A program made the translations under genes and the position numbers. From Pseudovibrio brasiliensis (GTDB lineage Bacteria > Pseudomonadota > Alphaproteobacteria > Rhizobiales > Stappiaceae): a DNA stretch of 64,000 nucleotides. Location: contig NZ_CP074128.1 of assembly GCF_018282095.1 (NCBI RefSeq), forward strand, positions 1 through 64,000, written 5' to 3'. The notes under the pieces are model-generated. The model did no database searches and was not told where the DNA came from. It saw only the letters and a program-made list of their open reading frames with translations. Positions 52,719 to 60,966 of the stretch are shown here, piece by piece; within the stretch, counting starts at the first letter, position 1; every line of letters begins with the position of its first letter.

Positions 52719-54101
52719 CTACATCATTGTTTTCATTGCAATTTTTGCTGCCTTTTTCCCGCTCAGGTGAGCGCCGTGGACGGTACCGTGGTATTGGAAG
52801 TTGGTGTGCTCACCAGCCAGTGTGAGGCATTTTCCGACGGGTTCAGATAACACATTGAAATCATAGGGATTACAGCCAATCTTGGCGTAAGAGAAAGCGC
52901 CTTTAGTGTAAGGATCCTGTGACCAGCGGGTTGCGATGTAGTGGCGGGGATCGGGTGTGTCTGCACCGAACATGACACGCACCGCTTTCATAGCATCTTC
53001 AAGCATATAGTCGTGATCCATGGTCTCGATCATACGGGAATAGTTGCCGAAGCTGAGTGCGGTGAGTACGTTTGCGTCGATAAAGGGCTTATGATTGAGA
53101 AAATAATTCCAGCGGCCCTGCGTTTGCGTCATTAAGCCAAAATATTGAGTGTTTTCAGGCCAGTGCAGGTCGTCAAATTTCATCGCGACTTTTGTGACGT
53201 CTCCCATACCAACGCGTTCAATTGCGTTCCTATGTGTTTCGGGCAGGGGCGGGATGAACTCAATGTCCTCTGACTTGAGCACTCCAAGAGGCGCCGTGAC
53301 AATCACAAAATCACTCTCAAAAATCTCCCGATCCGTCTGTACGAACACGCCCGCGCGATCATGGTATGCGATGCGTCGGACAGGTTTGCGTGTGAGCACT
53401 GCGATACCATGGGTGAGCGGTTCCAAAAGCCGGTCGTACCCATCTACCAACACCACATCTTCGCCCTCGAACATGTCATCCTGACTGAAGTACATGGCCG
53501 AGAGCTCGTTGACCGGGCTGCCGGTATCGAATTCGGTGTAGGCAGAGGTCATCCACTTGAACACCGGATCACGGGACATCTTCGGCGCAATATGTTCGAG
53601 CGCTTCAGAGAGGGGCATATCCTTCGTCATGCCATTGCTGATCAGATCCAGCATTTGATAGTGCTCTTCGCCCATCTCCGTGATCATCTCGTTGGAAACC
53701 GGCTGGCCGTGATGGTCATAAACGGTGAAGTTGGAGTCCTTGGTGACGAAGGTCTTTTGCCCCATCTGGTCGGCGAGCTTCATGATGGGGTTGTCATCTG
53801 GCCCGTGTATCCAACCAGCCCCTTCTTCGATGGGAACGCCAAGCGCGCGGTTGGTGCGGATGCGCCCGCCAATCTTGTTACTGGCTTCCAACACCAGCAC
53901 GGTGTAGCCCGCATCCATCAGGTCACGGGCGGCGGTCAAACCGGCAATACCAGCGCCAACAATGATGACGCTCTTGCCACTGGAGGACACGTTGGGCTTG
54001 TTCAGGTTCAGTTCAAACAAGCTGGCAACCACGATGGAAGATGCTGATGTCTTTAGGAAATTCCGGCGGCTAATGCTGCGTTTACGGGGAGGAATGACCA
54101 T
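52719..54101 (-). CDS. Tat-exported flavin amine oxidase
   Basis: This 460-aa FAD enzyme of the monoamine/polyamine oxidase family oxidises amines to aldehydes. The N-terminus carries a twin-arginine signal (S-R-R-N-F-L-K, residues 10-16), so the folded enzyme with its FAD is sent to the periplasm. The FAD motif V-I-I-V-G-A-G-I-A-G-L-T-A-A follows at about 44-57, then LEASNKIGGRIRTN (about 70-83) and the C-terminal GEHTNFQYHGTVHGAHLSG segment that closes on the flavin. ATG 54101 was chosen because it starts the Tat signal; the open frame begins 12 codons earlier with a TTG. The amine is unknown; polyamines are one possibility. Confidence 0.86.
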   Translation of the reverse strand: MVIPPRKRSISRRNFLKTSASSIVVASLFELNLNKPNVSSSGKSVIIVGAGIAGLTAARDLMDAGYTVLVLEASNKIGGRIRTNRALGVPIEEGAGWIHGPDDNPIMKLADQMGQKTFVTKDSNFTVYDHHGQPVSNEMITEMGEEHYQMLDLISNGMTKDMPLSEALEHIAPKMSRDPVFKWMTSAYTEFDTGSPVNELSAMYFSQDDMFEGEDVVLVDGYDRLLEPLTHGIAVLTRKPVRRIAYHDRAGVFVQTDREIFESDFVIVTAPLGVLKSEDIEFIPPLPETHRNAIERVGMGDVTKVAMKFDDLHWPENTQYFGLMTQTQGRWNYFLNHKPFIDANVLTALSFGNYSRMIETMDHDYMLEDAMKAVRVMFGADTPDPRHYIATRWSQDPYTKGAFSYAKIGCNPYDFNVLSEPVGKCLTLAGEHTNFQYHGTVHGAHLSGKKAAKIAMKTMM

Positions 54102-54413
54102 GGGAAACACTTTGGTTTGAAAGAGATGCGCCTGCAACCTTGAGGTGTTTTATCTCCACCCACAAGGGAAACTCAGGGACAGCCCTAACAAACCGAGAAA
54201 GCGTCAGGACACTTTCAACCCTCTGCGAAAACCCTGCGTTTAATCGAATTCACGCAGCATGCATAAGATGTTTGATGCACCTCGGAAGTCTCAGTCAGAA
54301 CGATCTTTGCTCGATTGTTTTTCTCAAATGGCCTAGTCGTGGAAGCAGTTCTTCATTTTCAAGCAGTCTTCATGCATAGTTTCTGAGTTACTACATGCTG
54401 CAGAGACCGGACC
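54102..54413. other. Gene-free stretch between amine oxidase and GNAT gene
   Basis: This 312-base gap separates two divergent genes and should hold both promoters. No convincing coding sequence, RNA gene, repeat or hairpin stood out. Confidence 0.45.
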
Positions 54414-55031
54414 ATGTTGCCAAAGGCGCGTCTTATAGACCCTCTTTCCATCTCAGTGCCTGAACGGGTGCAGACAAAGCACTTGCATATCTTGAAGCCC
54501 ACTGAGAACACAGCGGTGCAGCTTGCTAAAGCACGGGCTGAAAGCTTTGAGGAGCTTTTGCCGTGGTTCCATGAAGTGATGGGAGACAGGGATCAGGAAG
54601 CGAGCCAAAGTTGGCAGACAACACAACTGGCTGAGCAAATACGATTATTTGACCTGAGAGAGTGGTTGCCATTCAGTATTTTTCATGATGGTAAGTTCAT
54701 TGGCTTTATAGAGCTTTTGCCGATCTGGCGGCGCGGCCAGTTCAGGCTGACTTACTGGATACGCTCTCAGTGGGCACAGCGTGGGTATGGTTCTGAAGCC
54801 GTAAGCGCGATGGTCGTGGTTGCCTTTGATGCATTGTCAGCGCGACTGGTAACCAACGGACACGCTGAACCAAACGAAGGGAGCGCACGACTTGCCCGAA
54901 AACTGGGGTTCAAGGAATTTGCTCGAACCCCGCTTGCCTGCGAGTTGCCCGATGGTTCTCTCGTTTCAGGAGTGGCCTACGCGCTTCAAAACGCAGACCA
55001 CCTGAGAGTTCCCGAAGTTCGCTGGAGCTAA
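54414..55031 (+). CDS. GNAT acetyltransferase, RimJ/RimL type
   Basis: This 205-aa GNAT enzyme resembles the RimJ/RimL group, which acetylate protein N-termini or small amines. The family line is visible: a HDGKFIGFIELLPIWRRGQFRLTYWIRSQWAQRGYGSEAVSAMV segment (about 90-135), with the acetyl-CoA loop Q-R-G-Y-G-S-E-A, and the N-E-G-S-A-R-L-A-R-K-L-G-F helix (about 155-170). The first 35 residues are not conserved in what I can recognise, so the start may lie later. It stands alone, convergent with the glycohydrolase gene. The substrate is unknown. Confidence 0.83.
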   Translation: MLPKARLIDPLSISVPERVQTKHLHILKPTENTAVQLAKARAESFEELLPWFHEVMGDRDQEASQSWQTTQLAEQIRLFDLREWLPFSIFHDGKFIGFIELLPIWRRGQFRLTYWIRSQWAQRGYGSEAVSAMVVVAFDALSARLVTNGHAEPNEGSARLARKLGFKEFARTPLACELPDGSLVSGVAYALQNADHLRVPEVRWS

Positions 55032-55056
55032 CAAGCTGCTCCGCCGAGCACTTTCC

Positions 55057-56016
55057 CTAACTATGCCCCGTTAGTTCGCAGCATTCTTGCCAGAGGTGGG
55101 CGTTGTTTTGCACCTTTAGGATCCATGAGAGCGGGATGCCTTTTTCGGTGTCCAGACCGTGGATGGCACCGAGCACCGCGCCGATCAGGATGGAGCGTCC
55201 GGCGCTGTCACCACCTGCTAGAATGTTGATCTCAATGGCTTCGCGATAAGAGGCCGTACTCTTCAGAATGTGGAAGCTGAGTGGGACGCCCATTTCCAGA
55301 TGGCACGCGCGGCCTGTGGTCTCGCCGTAGCTGACGGAGTCCGTTTCTGTTGCTTCCAGCGCAGCCTTCAGTTTGCTCTGGATGTCAGGATGCGCGCTGT
55401 CGGTCGCTGCTGCCAAAGCGTCCTGCAGATCTTCGCCATTGACCACGCGGTCCAGAAGGTCTGCAAACACAAAGCCGTAGGCAACGGATTCTTCGTTGTC
55501 ATTGGTGGAGCGGATGATGGCTTCCACCTGATCCTGCATCTGATCGCTCTGGTCGTAGGCAAACAGCACTGCAGGGATTTTGGAGAGGGCCGGGAGCTGA
55601 TCATCATCAACACCGGAAGGTGTCAGCTTTTCATTGGCGATGTTTTCCAGCGTGCCACGAGTTGGGCGGTCGATGTAACCGTTGTAAGTGCCGCCAGCAC
55701 CGAAATGCGCGGCGAAAGCCTGCTGAAACTCTTCCATTTTCAGGTGTTTGTCATGCGCCAGCAGGTGTTGAAGTGCCAGATGCAGGTTTTCACCGTATTG
55801 GGTGAACTGACCATCCCGCCGGTTGGCATGGGCGAAGTAGGCTGGTACGCCCTCAAAGTAGGATGGTGTTAGCGGAACAAAGGCAGCGGAATCGTGCTGT
55901 TCCTGCGTGACATGGTGAATGCGCTCAACATCATAAAGCCAGTGCAGCCCAAGTGACGCCGCATCCGCAACAAATGCACCAAGAAGGCTGTGCGCCTTAA
56001 CCGCATGCTGGCTCAT
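55057..56016 (-). CDS. ADP-ribosylglycohydrolase-family protein
   Basis: This 319-aa protein belongs to the ADP-ribosylglycohydrolase (DraG-like) family. The opening LLGAFVADAASLGLHWLYD matches the family's first helices (G-x-x-x-x-D-A-x-G), and the late GGDSAGRSILIGAVLGAIHG matches the G-G-D-(T/S)-D-T-x-A-x-x-x-G-A segment that binds metal. Here one of the usual acidic ligands (G-G-D-T-D) is replaced: it reads G-G-D-S-A, so activity may differ from classical DraG. No cognate ADP-ribosyltransferase is nearby. It could act on ADP-ribosylated proteins or on a related compound. Confidence 0.8.
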   Translation of the reverse strand: MSQHAVKAHSLLGAFVADAASLGLHWLYDVERIHHVTQEQHDSAAFVPLTPSYFEGVPAYFAHANRRDGQFTQYGENLHLALQHLLAHDKHLKMEEFQQAFAAHFGAGGTYNGYIDRPTRGTLENIANEKLTPSGVDDDQLPALSKIPAVLFAYDQSDQMQDQVEAIIRSTNDNEESVAYGFVFADLLDRVVNGEDLQDALAAATDSAHPDIQSKLKAALEATETDSVSYGETTGRACHLEMGVPLSFHILKSTASYREAIEINILAGGDSAGRSILIGAVLGAIHGLDTEKGIPLSWILKVQNNAHLWQECCELTGHS

Positions 56017-56120
56017 TCAATTCTCCAATCACCACTCAAATTTTGAAGAGATAATAGGCAGAGCTCCCGCCAACGAAAAGCCCCTGTAACCCGTTTGTGA
56101 TTGATCTTCCTATGACTTTG

Positions 56121-56544
56121 CTAATCTGCGGAGGAAAGAGCGCTCTCGCTGGAGAAATGGATGAAGGTCATCTCCGTGCCCTGATAATCACCCGTGCTGA
56201 TTTGATGAGTGTCGTTGCAGGCAAGCTTTCAAAGCGGCCTGTCCCAGCCCTTGCCGCTTGAACTTGCCAAGAATGAAGAACTGGCCCATGTCGATGAGCT
56301 CGGCATCATAAGGATAGTGCCGAACCAGCGCGAACCCGGCGATCTCGTTGCCGCTCATGATGAAGTAGGGGTGATGATCTGCTTGCTGGAAGTAGGCTAG
56401 CACAATGTTTTCGTCAAACTCAAACCGGCCTCCCTCTGAGATCGGCCAATGCATGTATTTTGACATGTCATAGAGGTAGAGCTGAAACAGATTCATCAGC
56501 GCAGGCACATCGGCCTGTGTCATCGGTTTCAATTCAATGGACAT
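56121..56544 (-). pseudogene. Decayed GNAT acetyltransferase
   Basis: The frame read from 56544 (ATG, MSIELKPMTQ) gives the first ~110 residues of a GNAT protein, up to the acetyl-CoA loop (K-R-Q-G-L-G-Q-A-A-L-K-A-C-L), then stops at 56188 after only 118 residues, too short for the fold. Directly after the stop, the next reading frame codes for TGDYQGTEMTFIHFS and a few more residues to a stop at 56121, which looks like the missing C-terminal strand. About 20 residues between the two parts are gone. This fits a deletion with a frame change. A short active form is the alternative, but the loss of the last core strands makes it unlikely. Confidence 0.6.
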
Positions 56545-56617
56545 CGCTTTCCCCTCGCGTGCAGCATTGCGCTTCCCTAGCATTGATTAAGAAAGGACGT
56601 CGAGGGGGTATTGGAGT

Positions 56618-57982
56618 TTAAACCGGCGTGACCTTGCAGACGATGGGGCGGGTTGGTTCCAGGAAGAGAACGCCTTCCGGCTCCACCTTGTCTGCATTGA
56701 GGATGTCGATGTCGAATTTGCTGACGAGGCGGGCGAGGATGAGGGTGCCTTGCAGGATGGCGGAGCTGGCGCCGGTGCACATGCGCAGGCCACGGCCGAA
56801 CGGCAGAAAGCTCTTCATGATGATGTGCTGATCCTTGCGCATGTAGCGCTCCGGATCAAATCGATCCGGGTTGAACCAGTATTGCTTGTGCCGGTGCACG
56901 ATCCAGGGAGAAACGGTGATCTGCGCACCTTCCTGCAAATCCAACTTGCCCAGCTTGATTGGTCTGCTGGCGCGACGGGTCAGGTGTGGGATCGGCGGAT
57001 AAAGACGCAGGATCTCACGGAATACATTGCGGGTGTATCTGAGGCGGGAAAGCTGCTCAAAGTGAATGTCGTCATGTCCGGCGACCTTGCCAACCTCATC
57101 TCTGATTTTCTGTTTGGCCTCAGGGCACTGGGACAGCACAAAGAACGCCCACATCAGTACTGCGGCGGCCAGTTCCTGACTGTTCAGGATGGTGGTGACG
57201 TGATCAATCAACTGCTTGCGGGTGAAGGGAATGTTGGTTTCTGGGGAGCGGGCTACAAGAAATTTGTGCAGGAAGCTGTGGTGCGAGAAGCTGTTGCTCT
57301 GGATGTTGCCATCAATCAGCATGCTCACCAGATAGCGCAGCTGCTGCGCGGCATACATGGCCGTTTGCGGCAGTTTGGGCAGTTGCCAGGCAGCGCCTTG
57401 CTCAGCCGTTTCGCGGATCAGCTGTGAGATGCGCAGTTCAAAATCGCGGGCGTGGGAGTTGATCTCCTTGAACACATCAGTGGGCAGCTCGTTGGAGAAC
57501 AACATGCGATACGCGATATCTGCATTGAGACGGCGGAGCAGCAAGGACAGGTCGATGACCCGGTTCTCGTTCTGAATTTCTTCGCAGTAATCGCTGAAAC
57601 GGCCAATGGAATCCTGAATGTGCTCAAAATTAACCTGCTGTGTGCGCATGGTGCCGATGGGGCGGATCATGTCGCGCTGGTCTAGACAGCGGTTGTTGCT
57701 GGTCACAATCGGGTGGTCGCCCAGCAAAGGGCGTAGAAGCTCGATCATGCCTTCCGCTTTGACGAAGATTTCTGGCTTTTCTTCAAAAATAACGGAGATC
57801 AGATCAGGGTCGTTGACCAGATAGTTGGTGCGGTCAGAGGTTGAGATATCAACGACATCTGCTTTGTAAAGTTCTTCCGGAAGGTGCTTTAGGAGATTTG
57901 TTTCAACGCCATCAAAGTCCCCCGTACCTTCGGTGTAAGGGTGAGGTGCCGGGGGGCGATATAAGCTGTTGTTTGTATCCAT
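56618..57982 (-). CDS. Cytochrome P450
   Basis: This 454-aa cytochrome P450 carries the heme-binding motif F-G-R-G-L-R-M-C-T-G with the ligand cysteine at C402, the K-helix E-I-L-R (about 328) and the W/P-E-R region DPERYMRKD before the loop. The I-helix, which normally holds the A-G-x-D/E-T-T oxygen-activating pair, reads ELAAAVLMWAFFVLS, so the usual acid-threonine pair is absent. Such changes occur in peroxygenase-like or otherwise unusual P450s. No ferredoxin or reductase gene is next to it. No membrane anchor is seen, so it is soluble. The substrate is unknown. Confidence 0.9.
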   Translation of the reverse strand: MDTNNSLYRPPAPHPYTEGTGDFDGVETNLLKHLPEELYKADVVDISTSDRTNYLVNDPDLISVIFEEKPEIFVKAEGMIELLRPLLGDHPIVTSNNRCLDQRDMIRPIGTMRTQQVNFEHIQDSIGRFSDYCEEIQNENRVIDLSLLLRRLNADIAYRMLFSNELPTDVFKEINSHARDFELRISQLIRETAEQGAAWQLPKLPQTAMYAAQQLRYLVSMLIDGNIQSNSFSHHSFLHKFLVARSPETNIPFTRKQLIDHVTTILNSQELAAAVLMWAFFVLSQCPEAKQKIRDEVGKVAGHDDIHFEQLSRLRYTRNVFREILRLYPPIPHLTRRASRPIKLGKLDLQEGAQITVSPWIVHRHKQYWFNPDRFDPERYMRKDQHIIMKSFLPFGRGLRMCTGASSAILQGTLILARLVSKFDIDILNADKVEPEGVLFLEPTRPIVCKVTPV

Positions 57983-58182
57983 AGAGCCTGACTCGATTGC
58001 ATCATACTGGTCACATCGAGGGTCCTCGCGGGATTGACCCGATGGCGGAGTGTAGCCGCGGCCTTTTTAATAATTCGCTGAAATAAACTTCGGATCATAT
58101 TGAAAATACAATGCAATTGCTGGTGGTCCTGAAGGGGTGGATGTAACCGTAAAACTGCATATCTGCCATGCAACGGGGTATC

Positions 58183-58210
58183 TTGACAGTTTGACTTGAT
58201 TTCATATATT
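58183..58210 (+). promoter_or_regulatory. Sigma-70-type promoter of the DUF2798 gene
   Basis: TTGACA (58183-58188) and TATATT (58205-58210) with a 16-base spacer lie about 30 bases before ATG 58241. Both boxes are close to consensus, and the surroundings are AT-rich. Confidence 0.6.
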
Positions 58211-58240
58211 TTGAGTTCAAAATAAATAAGAGATAAGTGT

Positions 58241-58510
58241 ATGAATGTTTCCCCACGAACCTATGGCTACCTGCTGCGGATCAGCATTTCCTTCTTTATG
58301 AGTCTGCTGATGTCCTTTGCCATGCTGGTTCTCAACCTCGGGTTCGTCGAAAATTTTATGGCCCTGTGGTTCAAGTCCTTTTCCGTCGCGTTTGCACTGG
58401 CCGTGGTCATCAGCTCGCTGGTCTTCCCGTTTGTAACTGTGCTGCTGTCCAAAGTCGTGCGTGTTTGCGACGAACCTGCTAAGCTGCGTGAAGCACCAGA
58501 AGGCTGCTGA
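58241..58510 (+). CDS. DUF2798 small membrane protein
   Basis: This 89-aa protein has two hydrophobic helices (about residues 8-38 and 45-72) and resembles the DUF2798 family of small two-helix inner-membrane proteins of unknown function. The family-typical F-x-M-S-L-L-M-S-x-x-M in helix 1, with a P in helix 2 before the cytoplasmic end (VFPFV), is visible. A good promoter stands upstream. It converges on the Tai4-like gene. No function is known. Confidence 0.7.
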   Translation: MNVSPRTYGYLLRISISFFMSLLMSFAMLVLNLGFVENFMALWFKSFSVAFALAVVISSLVFPFVTVLLSKVVRVCDEPAKLREAPEGC

Positions 58511-58521
58511 TTAGGTGACCT

Positions 58522-58950
58522 TCAGTTCGGCAGGATGTACTCATCCTGCGTGGCAACAAACGCATCGAAGGTTTGCGAGTGGTAGACCTGAAAACACCCA
58601 TAACTTTGTGATATCTCTCCACTCTTCATGATCCCGATGAACTTCTGTGCTTCCTGAAGCATCAGAACGACCGTTTCGTAGTAGGGATCGTGCGTCATCT
58701 CCAACGTATACTCATCCTGCATAATCATGTAGTGGCCCTTGCCGGCAAAGGAAAACGCCCGCTTTGACAGCGCCAGATCATTGGCAAGTGAACTGCCCGG
58801 ATCAATGGCTATGAGGCAGGAGATCAGGGCAAAGTCTTTCAGAGAACTTCTGGCTACGGAGACGTTTGGATCCAGCTGATCAGCAGAGACTGCGCTGGCT
58901 GAGGGCAGAGCGAGGGAGAGAAAAACCAATAGCCGGAAAAGGTGTTTCAT
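58522..58950 (-). CDS. Tai4-like secreted protein, possible immunity protein
   Basis: This 142-aa protein has a signal peptide (about 1-23, ending ASAVSA) and a small helical domain with cysteines at about 43 (D-F-A-L-I-S-C-L) and 120 (Y-G-C-F-Q-V-Y-H-S). The layout F-x-L-x-S-C-I/L near the start and C-x-x-x-Y-H-S-x-x-x-D near the end resembles the Tai4 family, periplasmic proteins that neutralise type VI amidase toxins. No Tae4-type toxin or type VI gene is nearby, so it would be an orphan immunity protein. This is a motif-level match only; a generic periplasmic protein remains possible. Confidence 0.5.
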   Translation of the reverse strand: MKHLFRLLVFLSLALPSASAVSADQLDPNVSVARSSLKDFALISCLIAIDPGSSLANDLALSKRAFSFAGKGHYMIMQDEYTLEMTHDPYYETVVLMLQEAQKFIGIMKSGEISQSYGCFQVYHSQTFDAFVATQDEYILPN

Positions 58951-59231
58951 TCTCAAATCCTTTGGTTTCAGTCGCTGTTGAGCTATCGCAAACGTAACCA
59001 GAACCGTCGCAAAAACGCTATCACTTCCGCAAAACTTCGCCGCCTAAACGAACTGTGATGCAAAAATAGCTGCTCTGCGTTTTTTGCATTTGCTTTGTGA
59101 TGCATCAGAGTATACGTGCATTATTAATGTCGGTTGGCATTCAGAATTACTTTTCAGCACATTTCCTCCCTCTTCATTCGCTTTCTGGTTCGTCTCCGTA
59201 AGCGGATTTGTGCTGCTAGCAAGGACAAAAA
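58951..59231. other. Gene-free stretch between Tai4-like and EamA genes
   Basis: This gap separates two divergent genes and should hold both promoters; it includes AT-rich runs near 59110-59150. No gene, repeat or hairpin stood out. Confidence 0.45.
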
Positions 59232-60164
59232 ATGGCTCAGTTCCTCAGTAAGCGAAACATGGGTATCGCGCTTACAATCCTGTCTACGCTCATCTTCGCG
59301 ATGCAGGATGCGATCACCAAGCAGCTGGTGTCAGATCATCCGGTCTGGTTCATCATGATGGTGCGTTTCTGGGTGTTGCTGGCGATTGCTGTTGGTTGGG
59401 CCATGATCAGCGAGCAGGGGCTTTACAACGTGGTGCGCACAAAACGCCCGGTCCTGCAAATCTTCCGTGGCCTGCTGCTGTTTGCCGAAATCTGCCTGAT
59501 CACCTTTGCCTTCAGCATGCTGGGGCTGGCGGATGTGACTGCAATCTTTCAGGCCCACCCGTTGATCGTCACCGGCCTTGCTGCTGTGTTTCTGGGTGAA
59601 ACCGTTGGTTGGCGCCGCATTACAGCAATGGTCTGCGGCATGGCTGGCCTGCTGATCATGCTGCAGCCGGATGGCAACATCGGTGGCTGGGGCGCTGTTG
59701 TGGCTTTGGCCGCTTCCGTCAGCTTCGCGCTCTACCAGCTGTTCACGCGCCTTGCGAGCCAGGACGACAGCGCGCTGACTTCGTTCCTTTACGTGGGCAT
59801 TGTGGGCGCGGTGCTTTCCACCATCATCGGCTCCCAGCACATGATGGCGTTTGATGAGGTGGAATGGGTTCTGCTGCTCGGCATCTGTGCCACCGGAACC
59901 TCCGCGCACTTCCTGCTGATGAAGGCTCTCTCGCTGGCACAGGCGAGCGATATCCAGCCGTTCAACTATCTGCAGCTCGTCTGGTCCATTCCAATCGGCT
60001 TCCTCGTGTTCTCCGATCTGCCGGTCTGGAGCACCATTCTGGGCGCAATCATCGTTGTAGGTGCTGGCCTGTTCTCTCTCTCCCGCCAGCGTATCCGCGA
60101 CGCAGAAAAGGCTGCTGCTGTCGAACCGGAAGCAGCTGAGAAGGTGGCTGTCAGAGCTGACTAG
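59232..60164 (+). CDS. EamA/DMT-family transporter, second copy
   Basis: This 310-aa inner-membrane protein has ten hydrophobic segments in two EamA repeats (about 5-140 and 150-285). The first helix (TILSTLIFAMQDAITKQLV) and the second-half FNYLQLVWSIPIGFLVFSDLPV are typical of the family. It is a paralog of the transporter near 34 kb. The ribosome site AAGGA is 8 bases from the ATG. The short C-terminal tail (about 287-310) is rich in Ala and Glu. The substrate is unknown. Confidence 0.85.
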   Translation: MAQFLSKRNMGIALTILSTLIFAMQDAITKQLVSDHPVWFIMMVRFWVLLAIAVGWAMISEQGLYNVVRTKRPVLQIFRGLLLFAEICLITFAFSMLGLADVTAIFQAHPLIVTGLAAVFLGETVGWRRITAMVCGMAGLLIMLQPDGNIGGWGAVVALAASVSFALYQLFTRLASQDDSALTSFLYVGIVGAVLSTIIGSQHMMAFDEVEWVLLLGICATGTSAHFLLMKALSLAQASDIQPFNYLQLVWSIPIGFLVFSDLPVWSTILGAIIVVGAGLFSLSRQRIRDAEKAAAVEPEAAEKVAVRAD

Positions 60165-60205
60165 AATGTGTTTGCAGGTTCTGCGATAGTGCGTGTAATC
60201 AGAGG

Positions 60206-60952
60206 TTAGAGCCTGTGGCCTCGCGCCAGAAAACGCAGAACCTCACCATTGGTGGGCCAGCTGCGATATCGCGGGGCCCTGTCATCCGGCACAGGCTTGC
60301 AATCATTCTTACCAAGAAAATGCGAGCCGACCAATTGCCCCGCTTTGCTGAAAAGCTCCAGATTGGTGCGGAAGAGCGTTCGCCTCGTAGGCACCACAGT
60401 CTTTTCCGCCAGCACCTTGCCCGCATCAACTCTCTGAATGCTCTCATGCAGGCTCACAGTAAAGGCCTGCTCATTTTCCATGATGGCATGAAAGACCGGA
60501 TCCGGTCCTTTATAGATCGGCAGTTTGCCCGGGTGGATGTTGTAGGTGTTACCCGCGAACCGCTCATAAAACGCGGCATTCAGGATTTGCCCCAGATGCA
60601 CTGTGAGGATCATGTCCGGCTGGCAGCTTTCAATGAAATCCAATGTTTGCGGTGCACTTACATCCGTCGTACGCAGGATAGGGCATTGCAGGCTATGCGC
60701 CCACACGCTCATGCTTTTCCATTTGGGGACGTGAGGCAAGCGATAGGCTGGCTTGGTCACTGCACCCAGATAGCCTGCATATAGCGGACCTGAGCGAAGG
60801 ATCAGATCTTTGTAAGCCCGCCAGTCATCCCGTTTGCCAACGACAGAGGTGCACTTCACCAATCCTGCGATCTTGATCTCAGGGTGTGCCAGCAATGAAT
60901 GCAAGGCAGCATCTGTGTAGACACTCGCATTGGAAATGAGACAGATCTGCAC
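60206..60952 (-). CDS. Formyltransferase-fold protein in the capsule operon
   Basis: This 248-aa protein has the formyltransferase fold of the methionyl-tRNA formyltransferase/sugar N-formyltransferase group. The catalytic line is visible: Y-N-I-H-P-G-K-L-P-I-Y-K-G-P-D-P (about 135-150), with the Asn-His pair, then V-S-L-H-E-S and D-A-G-K-V (about 165-180), where the catalytic Asp lies. It is the last gene of the minus-strand capsule operon, 14 bases after the KpsS-like gene. A sugar N-formyltransferase for a capsule component is a good guess; the length is close to such enzymes but lacks an extra C-terminal domain. Confidence 0.72.
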   Translation of the reverse strand: MQICLISNASVYTDAALHSLLAHPEIKIAGLVKCTSVVGKRDDWRAYKDLILRSGPLYAGYLGAVTKPAYRLPHVPKWKSMSVWAHSLQCPILRTTDVSAPQTLDFIESCQPDMILTVHLGQILNAAFYERFAGNTYNIHPGKLPIYKGPDPVFHAIMENEQAFTVSLHESIQRVDAGKVLAEKTVVPTRRTLFRTNLELFSKAGQLVGSHFLGKNDCKPVPDDRAPRYRSWPTNGEVLRFLARGHRL

Positions 60953-60966
60953 TGCACCCCCTCAAA

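Noticed and set aside
54140-54379. A 79-codon plus-strand frame between amine oxidase and GNAT genes
   Set aside because: Low-complexity serine-rich end, no ribosome site and no similarity to anything I know.
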